A stretch of 64,000 bases of DNA, taken from positions 1,302,001 through 1,366,000 of the forward strand of contig JAHDYR010000012.1 in assembly GCA_019828565.1 (NCBI GenBank), read 5' to 3'. The translations under genes and the position numbers were made by a program. The notes beneath the pieces are model-generated. The model was not told the DNA's origin. It was given only the letters and a program-made list of their open reading frames with translations, and did no database searches. Shown here one piece after another: positions 1 to 7,920 of this stretch. Each line of letters starts with the position of its first letter. Positions within the stretch are counted from its first letter, which is position 1. The stretch comes from Carpediemonas membranifera. Taxonomy: Eukaryota; Fornicata.

Positions 1-468
1 GTAACAGAAGTAGCAAGCAATGTTTAATAACGTATGAACAGTCCTTTTGATGTTGTTTAGTGATTTTTGTGCATTAACGACCGAGAACAGTGGAGTGCAA
101 CGCAGATGTTGGTTATTGATGGTAGATGGCGCGCTTTTTGACGACAGCTGGTTGCTTTTTGCAGTATAAAGAACCGCATAGCTGCCACTAGTTCCTTCCA
201 ATAATGCTTTCCCGCCATTTTGAGGTTGGAATAAAAATTCCAAGCACCGTGCACTTTATGTAATTGCCCAATATCAACGCCACCCCCGCCCCCCAGCGCC
301 TCCACGCCCCACGCCAACGCCACCTCCGCCCCCTGGCGCTCAGTTCAGGAGATGTCCGGTCGATAAGCCATAAACTGCACGGATCCACAAACGTGGATTG
401 GCCTGAACGACAGCGCTGAGGCCCAAACAGGTGGTGAGACATTAAAAAGACTCATTTGCAATCCATTT
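1..468. repeat. Dispersed repeat R, copy 1
   Basis: First of three near-identical copies of a roughly 465-bp sequence (others at 1820-2281 and 3729-4102). It contains a GC-rich pyrimidine tract (about 270-340), the hairpin ATCCAC-AAAC-GTGGAT (about 380-396) and a GTGCACTTTATG string (about 250-261). It ends exactly where the stop codon of a minus-strand gene begins. Compared with copy 2 it has one extra base in at least four homopolymers (T runs and an A run), so homopolymer counts here are suspect. It has no convincing coding capacity. Confidence 0.85.
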
Positions 469-1636
469 TACTCAGTCCTCACCCTCTTACCACTTGTCTC
501 GATCTCTGAATCATCCTCTATTGTGTTGTCCGCATGCTTCTGCTTTTCGGGCGACTCATGGGTCACCGCCGCGGTTTGTCCGAGACCAAATGCCATTCTT
601 GCAAACGCCATAAGGTCTGGCGGGAATGTACTGCTTGTCGTCAGAGCATTGTAGATCTCAGGACGGATATCTTTCGCCGTTGAGTAAAACCATGCACAGA
701 TGACTGTGAACAATGAGGGTGCTCAAGCCCCTGACTGTATCGTTATCCTTCGGGATCATTCGGTTCTTCAGCAAGGAAGTGAAGTCGGCGAAGTGGATGA
801 TGATGACACCAATGATGTTGTGGAACTTTGACATCATGCTTTCTGTCTCACCCATCAGTTTCAGACGCTCCACAACGTTGTTGTAGAAGGGGTCTTCGTT
901 ATGTTAAGGCGTGTGGAAAGTGCACCTTGCTTGTTCGCCTGGACAAAGATCCTCTGCTGCTGAAGAGCCACTGAGAGCAGGGCGTCGCTGGGGGCCACGT
1001 TTTCGTTATACTTAATCTTCTGGCTTGACAAACAGTCGTAGAGACAAAGCTGGTAAGCAATCCAGGCCCGAATAACTCGGACGTTGTTCTCCTGGAATGA
1101 GTGTTCCAGCTCGTGAAGGGTCGACTCACTGGCGTTGAAACCATCCATCCCAGAGATATCGATGGTAATGGCAGAGTTTTTCGGCACGCTGCGAATCCAC
1201 GTTTCAAGGCTTGTCTCTTCCTGGCGGCTGAGGTTCTTGAGTGGTACGATGACCTGCTGTTGTGTCGGGGCAGGCGTACCAGCGCGTCGCGGCGCCAGCT
1301 GTCTCAGCTTCTTTGTCTGCACCTTCTTCTTCGCAGACTTGGTGGTCTTGGGCTGAAGCTTGGATGCAGGCTTGGCGGTTTCTCCTACCGCGACAGGCAC
1401 ATCTTCAATGGGCTCTTGGGGAATCTCCGCCAGGAGATCTAGCTCTTCATGATAGACGGGCTGTCGGCGAAGAGATCGCGCAAGAAACGGTCGAATGCTC
1501 TGTCAAACTCACCAGAAATGACCGCGGCGATCTTTCGGGCCTGTCTGTTGTTTCTTTCTGATGGGACAGGGCCACAAGTAAGCTCAATAGCAGCAATAAG
1601 CTGCTGCAAATGCAGTTCTGACTCCAGAGTGTCCAT
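468..1636 (-). pseudogene. Unidentified gene A, reading frame broken three times
   Basis: A minus-strand coding region of about 390 codons can be followed in three consecutive frame switches, near 1455, 905 and 700. The first in-frame Met is at 1636. The predicted product has an N-terminal helical part, a Lys/Pro-rich linker (KPASKLQPKTTKSAKKK) and a helical C-terminal half ending in an acidic/basic tail. I recognise no family. Each break needs only a single-base change, and copy 1 of the neighbouring repeat also shows extra homopolymer bases, so this may be an intact gene with assembly errors rather than a true pseudogene. The stop abuts repeat R copy 1. Confidence 0.55.
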
Positions 1637-1819
1637 TGCTGCATAAGCTGCACATGAATCCAGCCTGGTCGATTCCTTCACGCGGCAGACAAGAAGAGAG
1701 ACGTGCCAGGCATGGCACTCTCTGGCAATGGCAAGTCTTCAACGGGAAGCCGCGAACGCCTCGTTGATCTGTCTTGGCATTTGTTGAGGACAACACAGCT
1801 GTAAACGACAATAAGATGA

Positions 1820-2281
1820 AACAGAAGTAGCAAGCAATGTTTAATAACGTATGAACAGTCCTTTTGATGTTGTTTAGTGATTTTGTGCATTAACGACCGA
1901 GAACAGTGGAGTGCAACGCAGATGTTGGTTATTGATGGTAGATGGCGCGCTTTTGACGACAGCTGGTTGCTTTTGCAGTATAAAGAACCGCATAGCTGCC
2001 ACTAGTTCCTTCCAATAATGCTTTCCCGCCATTTTGAGGTTGGAATAAAATTCCAAGCACCGTGCACTTTATGTAATTGCCCAATATCAACGCCACCCCC
2101 GCCCCCCAGCGCCTCCACGCCCCACGCCAACGCCACCTCCGCCCCCTGGCGCTCAGTTCAGGAGATGTCCGGTCGATAAGCCATAAACTGCACGGATCCA
2201 CAAACGTGGATTGGCCTGAACGACAGCGCTGAGGCCCAAACAGGTGGTGAGACATTAAAAAGACTCATTTGCAATCCATTT
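1820..2281. repeat. Dispersed repeat R, copy 2
   Basis: Nearly identical to 1-468, with the same hairpin and the same GTGCACTTTATG string. It lies between unidentified genes A and B and ends about 20 bp beyond the stop codon of minus-strand gene B (2302). The 138 bp between it and the region of gene A holds no gene I can support. Confidence 0.85.
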
Positions 2282-2301
2282 AACCACATCACTCTCTCTG
2301 A

Positions 2302-2904
2302 TCATTCATATTTGAAGGTTAGGGCATTAACAACCATGTGATCCTTCGCGCTGGAGTTAAGACGATAAATGATGTAGTAGGTAAACTCTTCTTCATCGAT
2401 CTTCTCGTCAACAAGCGCCTTATACCAAACCATGAACTCATTGGGAACGGTGACCATCACGAAGACAATCTTGCGTTCAATATCAGAGACACGGAAGGGG
2501 AAGTGCTGAGTCGCAAAGTCAGCTAGCGTCCTGCCGCTACAGGAAAGGGCGATCTTGCCCCAATGCAGGAACTCCAAGTGACGCTGCATGACGCTTGATG
2601 CTCGCTCAATGCTCGATACATGCTCGACACCACGAGAGGAAGATGATATTGTTCTCGTGATGCTGTCCGTACCCGAGCACCGCACAACTCCGTCTCCATA
2701 GCTCTCCTGCAGAGCAGCCGTTTTCTCGTTGTAAATCGTCGCCGCGTTCTCTGTAGTTAGCCAGAACATCACAAATCGTTCCACACAGGAATCCTCGATC
2801 ATGTTGATGCATTGACTTGCGGTCTCTATCTTACCACGCTTTATAGTGGTGTATAGAGCCGCAAGATGCTCAAATGCGATCCACTGTTGGCTGTCTGTCG
2901 TCAT
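2302..2904 (-). CDS. Unidentified protein B (200 aa), relative of the antisense gene in LTR element 2
   Basis: Intact 200-codon frame starting MTTDSQQW. No known domain is recognised. The protein appears collinear with the product of the antisense gene at 31406-32486. Shared blocks are an early helix with I-x-x-G-(K/R)-(I/L), a (W/S)-G-x-I-x-L-x-x-S-G-R block, a hydrophobic segment followed by LVDE, and a C-terminal ALxxxYE string. It is divergently arranged with the SET-domain gene (66 bp between start codons), suggesting a shared bidirectional promoter. Role unknown; similarity judged by eye. Confidence 0.6.
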   Translation of the reverse strand: MTTDSQQWIAFEHLAALYTTIKRGKIETASQCINMIEDSCVERFVMFWLTTENAATIYNEKTAALQESYGDGVVRCSGTDSITRTISSSSRGVEHVSSIERASSVMQRHLEFLHWGKIALSCSGRTLADFATQHFPFRVSDIERKIVFVMVTVPNEFMVWYKALVDEKIDEEEFTYYIIYRLNSSAKDHMVVNALTFKYE

Positions 2905-2970
2905 CGTTCAAATCCGATGTGCAGGTTATGGAACAGAGAGCGAGTTTCGCAATTGTGAGTGACAACAGGA

Positions 2971-3688
2971 ATGCACACTATCATGATCCCGCATGTTGCT
3001 ACAGATGGATCAGAGGAAGAGGAGAACATTACAATGTCTTTAGATGATTACGAGAAATTGATGTCTCTGAAAAAGCTCTCTAAGGAGGATAGAGAGCAGT
3101 TCCTCGGTGCAGGTGGCAAGAAGGCGGACTCTGAGCATGCAGGCGAAGAACTACTTGAGAACGGCATCGCTAAGACCGCAGATGGGATCCTTCTTGAGCC
3201 ACAGAAGTCCCTCATGGGCACCGATGTTGGCCAAGGGGTCATCTCGTCGCACCGAATCGACGTCGGTTCTCTGGTCGGTGTCTATGCTGGTGAGGTCATC
3301 CATGAGCGCCAGTCAAATGGTAACTACGACTACCTCATCGATGGAACCCAGTTTTGCGTCAGCGCCAACCCTGAAACAATCGGTGTCCATCGCATCAACG
3401 ACAACCCTGGTCGTGACCAATGTGCAGTGCCACATTGGTCACGTTCTTGTTCGTGTTGCTGCTGATGAGACGAAACTGCTCCCGCTTCTCTTCTTCGTGT
3501 GCGTTCGAACAATTCACCCCTACGAATATTTATCACTCGAGTACGACCATCACTACTGGGCCCAAGGAGAGTGGGAGCGACTTCCGCTGTTCGTTGTGTC
3601 GTTCAAGCGCCTTGCCCAGAACGCATCCCTCCATGGTATATCTTCTGCCCGAGAGACGGCGCGTCAGTACCTGCGCCTGGCTGAATAG
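2971..3688 (+). pseudogene. SET-domain protein methyltransferase-like gene with one frameshift
   Basis: The first frame (ATG 2971) gives an acidic N-terminus, then SET-domain features: GQGVISSHRIDVGSLVG (the G-x-G AdoMet-binding part), VYAGEVI, and RINDNPG at the position of the usual N-H-S-C block. Near 3415-3420 the frame must shift by one base; it then continues NVQCHIGHV, a hydrophobic strand and EYLSLEYDHHYW, matching the terminal Y-D-Y block. The product would be about 240 aa, the size of small stand-alone SET enzymes. Substrate cannot be inferred. The break is a single extra base (run of two C), so error and pseudogenisation are both possible. Starts upstream of 2971 are GTG codons and were not used. 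Confidence 0.65.
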
Positions 3689-3728
3689 GTAAACGGACGT
3701 CTATAGTATCTATCTTTTTGTTCCTTTC

Positions 3729-4102
3729 TGATGTTGTTTAGTGATTTTGTGCATTAACGACCGAGAACAGTGGAGTGCAACGCAGATGTTGGTTATTGAT
3801 GGTAGATGGCGCGCTTTTGACGACAGCTGGTTGCTTTTGCAGTATAAAGAACCGCATAGCTGCCACTAGTTCCTTCCAATAATGCTTTCCCGCCATTTTG
3901 AGGTTGGAATGAAATTCCAAGCACCGTGCACTTTATGTAATTGCCCAATATCAACGCCACCCCCGCCCCCAGCGCCTCCACGCCCCACGCCAACGCCACC
4001 TCCGCCCCCCTGGCGCTCAGTTCAGGAGATGTCCGGTCGATAAGCCATAAACTGCACGGATCCACAAACGTGGATTGGCCTGAACGACAGCGCTGAGGCC
4101 CA
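3729..4102. repeat. Dispersed repeat R, copy 3 (shorter)
   Basis: Lacks about the first 50 bp and the last ~35 bp of copies 1 and 2 but is otherwise nearly identical, differing mainly in C-run lengths. It retains the hairpin and GTGCACTTTATG, and again ends about 20 bp from the stop of a minus-strand gene (4124). Confidence 0.85.
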
Positions 4103-4123
4103 GACATGCACATATACATTCAT

Positions 4124-5137
4124 TTATTCCTGTCTCGCTCTCTTGCCTGTCTGATCGCGACGTTTGACCCACTCAAATGCCTCATCTGTGAGGTAGACAG
4201 AGACGTCGCGAGTATTCCCAGTCCTAACCTTCCGAATCAACGTTCGGCAAGGATCTTTGGGTGTCGTCGTTGAGGTACGACGGCAAGCCCACTCTGAGGT
4301 CTCGCATGAGCCCCCGCACACGATGCAACGTCCTGACAGGACAAGCGGGGGGTCATGCGTTCTGGCCATAGCTAGCTGGTCCACCTGGCTAGCAGTCAGT
4401 GTGCGGGACATGAGCGTACCGCGCGTCTTGCCCGTGTCTTCGGGCCTGGGCCTCGGCTCATCCAGGTCTCCGACGTCCGAAGTCGTCATCGTTGCCTGCT
4501 CCAAAGTGGTGGGCTCCGGCTGAGACCTGACACCTGGCAGCCTGAGCATGGTCTTACGGCCGCCGCTACGCAGCCTCTCAATCTCATCCTCAAGAATGCT
4601 GACCTTCTTCGTCAGAGCATGATGTTCACTTGTCGCAACGAGCGACACTGGCGACTTAAGCAGCGCGATGAACGCCCTGACGTTATCGTGCAATGGAACC
4701 GAGAAGGCCTGGGCCAAGCTCTCGACCAGCTCCAGGACCTTGGGCAGGGTGTCGGGCTCAAGCTCATTGTGAGCTGCGCGGTTCCGGTACTCAACGAGAT
4801 CACGAATGATCTTGGCATGGGCTTTGTTGTACGCCGCTCGATTGGACATCTCACGAAGGATTCTTGATGAATCCACGTCCTGTTCGAGCTCTTTGCCGAG
4901 GAGGTCCTTCTCGGTGCTATTGGGCTTGCACCCGGGGTTAAATGCAGGCGAGGCCAAGATCTTCCGCATCCAAGGGACCATCATGGCGAGCAGCTGAAGA
5001 ACTCGCGCATTATCGCCAAGGATGCGGAGCTGCTCATCGTTCCATGGTGAAATGAACAGGTGATGATCTTGTCGAGCGGATGATTGCCCTTTGAGAGGTG
5101 CTTGGCGATGCTTAGCGCGATATCGGTCCATCCACAA
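4124..5137 (-). CDS. Unidentified protein C (337 aa), helical with Cys motif
   Basis: Intact frame of 337 codons. The N-terminal two thirds are predicted helical and include RDLVEYRNRAAHNEL, superficially like the R-N-x-A-A-H pattern of HEPN-type or DUF4145-type helical domains. A short coiled coil (HHALTKKVSILEDEIERL) follows, then a low-complexity linker and a compact Cys cluster (CIVCGGSCETSEWAC) that could bind zinc. Assignment to a HEPN fold is only a possibility. Neighbour of repeat R copy 3, on the same strand as genes A, B and D. Confidence 0.55.
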   Translation of the reverse strand: MWMDRYRAKHRQAPLKGQSSARQDHHLFISPWNDEQLRILGDNARVLQLLAMMVPWMRKILASPAFNPGCKPNSTEKDLLGKELEQDVDSSRILREMSNRAAYNKAHAKIIRDLVEYRNRAAHNELEPDTLPKVLELVESLAQAFSVPLHDNVRAFIALLKSPVSLVATSEHHALTKKVSILEDEIERLRSGGRKTMLRLPGVRSQPEPTTLEQATMTTSDVGDLDEPRPRPEDTGKTRGTLMSRTLTASQVDQLAMARTHDPPLVLSGRCIVCGGSCETSEWACRRTSTTTPKDPCRTLIRKVRTGNTRDVSVYLTDEAFEWVKRRDQTGKRARQE

Positions 5138-5451
5138 CTGTGGATGACGAGCAATTTAAGGTAGGTGCCGCATCAGTCAATAACCCCGTGCTATCGTGCA
5201 ATAGAACACAGTTAACACTGCTTTCCATGCGCAGCAACACAGCCTGTGGCGGAGAGACGCCCGGTATGGACGACACCAGGTGATCCACAAACGTGGATTG
5301 GCCAATTACGTCGGCCCCTCCCATCCCGCATCCCTCAGGATACGCAAGCACAAGCTCTCTCCCTGCAGCACCTCTCTGGCGCTCTCTAAAATCGTCGTAT
5401 AGCGTAAACAGAATGTGCCGCATCAGTCATTCGTTCATTTTATTCCACTTA
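5138..5451. other. Intergenic segment with hairpins and a 15-bp direct repeat
   Basis: Contains a perfect inverted repeat CATCCACA/TGTGGATG at about 5129-5146, the ATCCAC-AAAC-GTGGAT hairpin shared with repeat R at about 5282-5298, and the direct repeat GTGCCGCATCAGTCA at 5165-5179 and 5415-5429 enclosing roughly 235 bp. The enclosed segment has no supportable gene; the flanking repeats could be the duplication left by a small insertion, but no other mobile-element hallmark is visible. Confidence 0.5.
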
Positions 5452-6639
5452 TCACTCTTGGTCATCCTCCTCATCACTCACCTCCTCGCGGATACTGACA
5501 TCATCACGAGCCTCGTCATCCGCGAGTGTCAATGGCTCTGTAATAGCGCGGGCAGCGTTGGTATACTCACCGTTGAACTGTCGCTGGCCTCTCTGAATGC
5601 GAGGAAAGCAATTCACGCACACCGGAACACGACGAGAAGGACGCTTCAACATGTCAGTTCCAGTGTCAAAAACGGTGTCCGCGATATGATCCGGACAGAA
5701 CCAGTTGGAACAAAAGTAGCAGAGCATGCTGGGTCCATCCTTAATACTTCTACCACAGTCCGCTGCTTGGGTGGTCTCGGTTGGAGGTGTACGATGAAAG
5801 CACTCGTCGTTACCATTGATTGCCTTACAGTCATCGCAGATGGATATCTTCTGCTTATCGGCCCTGTTAGATGCCGGGTATGCCATTCGCTCCTCCAAGT
5901 AGCCACTGACACAGCTATAATGGAAGTACCTCTCGCATTGTTGGCACTGCAGGGAGTTGTCGTCCTCAATCTTCAGCAGCAGATTCATCGGATCGTGACA
6001 GACCCCACAACACATGCGCAATGAGTTTCGTAGCTGCTGATAAGTGAAGTTGTCGAGTGCGTGGCGCCGGTTCATTCCTGTCTGGATAAGTGCCGTTGCC
6101 TGCGCCACACATGTGGAAAATTGGGAAGCGACTTGGTCGATGTGCGCTGCTTCCCGCTGTCTGTGTTCACTGGCCAGATTGTCACGAACAGTTACGACCG
6201 ACTGAGGGGCGGGTTGAGACTGTTTCCGAGCCCTCTTATCCTTCTTCTTCGAATAGGTCTGGAAGGGGATGCTGATGTAGCGCGAAACCGGAGGCTGCCA
6301 TACCACAGTGCTAGTGGTACCTGATGCTGCCTGCAGGTTGTCCTGCAGCCTTGATAGGTTGATCTCGCCGAAGTCCTTGAGGAACACACCCTTGACCTTA
6401 CCCTCGGTGTTGATCTGGTAAGACGAGGGGGCGAGTCCATCCAGAGCGTGGATAAGGGCATGACGAAGAGAACAAGCCATCGCTTGCTTCTTCTTGTAGA
6501 GAGCTCGGATATCATCTGGCAGAATAGCCCAGCACACCTCTGAAACCGCAACAGGCATGGCTTGAGCACAATCGCGTTGAAAGTAGAATACTTCTTTTGC
6601 AATTGCAATCAGGATTTCTCGTTTTTGGGTCTTTTCCAT
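5452..6639 (-). CDS. Unidentified protein D (395 aa) with C-terminal zinc-finger region
   Basis: Intact frame of 395 codons. The N-terminal half is helical without a recognised domain, followed by a basic stretch (SKKKDKRARK). The C-terminal half has ordered Cys/His pairs: CCGVCHDP, QCQQCERYFHYSC, CDDC, then LCYFCSNWFCPDH and CVNC, reading like PHD/RING-type treble-clef zinc binding. The C-terminus is strongly acidic (SDEEDDQE). This suggests a nuclear or chromatin-associated, protein-binding role, but that is inference from composition. A GTGCACTTTA string lies just upstream of its start at about 6651. Confidence 0.6.
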   Translation of the reverse strand: MEKTQKREILIAIAKEVFYFQRDCAQAMPVAVSEVCWAILPDDIRALYKKKQAMACSLRHALIHALDGLAPSSYQINTEGKVKGVFLKDFGEINLSRLQDNLQAASGTTSTVVWQPPVSRYISIPFQTYSKKKDKRARKQSQPAPQSVVTVRDNLASEHRQREAAHIDQVASQFSTCVAQATALIQTGMNRRHALDNFTYQQLRNSLRMCCGVCHDPMNLLLKIEDDNSLQCQQCERYFHYSCVSGYLEERMAYPASNRADKQKISICDDCKAINGNDECFHRTPPTETTQAADCGRSIKDGPSMLCYFCSNWFCPDHIADTVFDTGTDMLKRPSRRVPVCVNCFPRIQRGQRQFNGEYTNAARAITEPLTLADDEARDDVSIREEVSDEEDDQE

Positions 6640-7109
6640 GATGCCTGTATGTGCACTTTAAGGTTGAAGATTGCTCACACAATTTGACTTTTCTTTATCG
6701 AATGGGATAAAGTTGAAGTAAATAAAGTACTATTCCGTTGCTAGGACAGCAAGGGGATGTTACAGTAGGAGTTTCAACACTTTTTGAGAGGATACCCCTC
6801 AGAGGTGACAGTGCAACACCCGAAATTTTGTCTATACACGTCATATACAAGGTCTAATGCATCTTTGCCAACCACTTTTAGCGTTTGTATGTGTCAGACG
6901 ATCGAGTTCTGAAGAGCGACTTTGGCCAAGTCATGCGACCTTATCCTGCACTGACGATACGGAAAACGATCATAAATATTTTTTGTGACATCGACATGCG
7001 CTAATAATGTTTCCAGAGGTAGAACTAGGCTAGTAGAAGACTGTCACCCACTTTGGGGATGATCCGACGACATCGATCAAAATCAATCAAGGATTCCGGG
7101 ACTTGATTC
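6640..7109. other. AT-rich non-coding segment
   Basis: No long open frame, no RNA gene recognised, clearly more AT-rich than its surroundings. It separates the accessory gene cluster from the satellite array. Confidence 0.5.
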
Positions 7110-7594
7110 TGGGACTTTAAGTCCCGGTAAGAGTACCGGAAAACGCAGCATGTTGATGGCGCGGGCGAGGCGTTACAGCCGGGAAGACGACAGGCAGGGG
7201 AGAGGGCGGGGTCGTTGCTGACTCTCTCTCGGCTGAAATTGGCGAAGGCGACAAGATACACTCCTTGTCCTTTGCACCCTTCTCCTTCTTATCCTTCTTC
7301 CCTGATCTTTCTTGTAAGGCTTGTCGGTCTGTCTGTCAGAGTTGGTCTTCTTCTCGCCCGACGTCTCGCGGGTACTCAGCCCGGCGGATGGCCTCGAATG
7401 ATACGATCGAATCCGGAATACTGTGTAGACGCTCCGAGTCGTTCAGGCCAAGGCACTCGAGGCCGAATGCCTTGGTGGATGCGGACCAAGTCGTCGTGTG
7501 CCAACGCATAACGGCCAAGACGGTTACGCTCAGTCTCAGCCGTCTCGACCTCTTCTAGCTGCTGTACAAGCCACTTGATGACTGCCTGGAGGTA
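7110..7594 (-). pseudogene. Fragment of a coiled-coil, Lys-rich (gag-like?) gene truncated by the satellite array
   Basis: Read on the minus strand from the array boundary, a helical segment (KWLVQQLEEVETAETERNRL, followed by GRYALAHDDL) is followed, after a frame change, by NDSERLHSIPDSIVSFEAIRR, then a very basic stretch (KKDKKEKGAKDK). Composition resembles a retroelement gag, but no diagnostic motif is present. The fragment is cut at 7594 where the 655-bp satellite begins. Confidence 0.35.
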
Positions 7595-7641
7595 ATTGTG
7601 TTTATTTGTTGTGTCGCGGGTTTCATTGCGCTCTCACTTTC

Positions 7642-7697
7642 GGCCTGGTGCTACCGGGACATGCAGAGGGTTACCTCTGTCGGTTCCAGGAGCTCTA
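7642..7697 (+). other. Structured hairpin motif, satellite copy A (representative unit)
   Basis: The segment CCTGGTGCTACCGGGAC... folds with GGGAC pairing to GTTCC (one G-U) and an inner stem CAGAGG/CCTCTG. The same architecture with different stem bases occurs at 7867-7920 and in the 3' regions of both non-LTR elements (16928-16976 and, on the minus strand, 34228-34281). It repeats once per satellite unit. Function unknown. Confidence 0.5.
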
Positions 7698-7866
7698 CGC
7701 CTTGGTGCAGGCGCAGTGCTCTTTCCCTTTCCGCTGTGCGGGTCTCTTTGCGCCCGAAGTCGTGATAACTCGGATTTAGTGTGTACTAACCCAGATTTTG
7801 ACTGGCTTGGGATCGCATATTCGTTTGTGTGGTAGTGTGATTTGGGTGCTTGAGCGTTTTTGCTGC

Positions 7867-7920
7867 GGCCTGGTGCTACCGGGACACGCGGGGGAGTTCC
7901 CTCGCTGGTCCCAGGAGCTG
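7867..7920 (+). other. Structured hairpin motif, satellite copy B (representative unit)
   Basis: Same plan as copy A: outer CCT/AGG, middle GGGAC/GTCCC and inner GCGGGGA/TCCCTCGC with one bulged base. Stem sequences differ from copy A while pairing is kept, which supports a conserved structure. Occurs once per unit. Confidence 0.5.

Noticed and set aside
1-468. Repeat R considered as LTR of a retroelement
   Set aside because: No TG...CA ends, no target duplications, and no gag-pol between copies; the intervening genes are unrelated to Pol.
7642-7697. Hairpin considered as an HDV-like or hammerhead ribozyme
   Set aside because: No nested double pseudoknot, no catalytic C context and no CUGAUGA/GAAA core could be laid out by hand.
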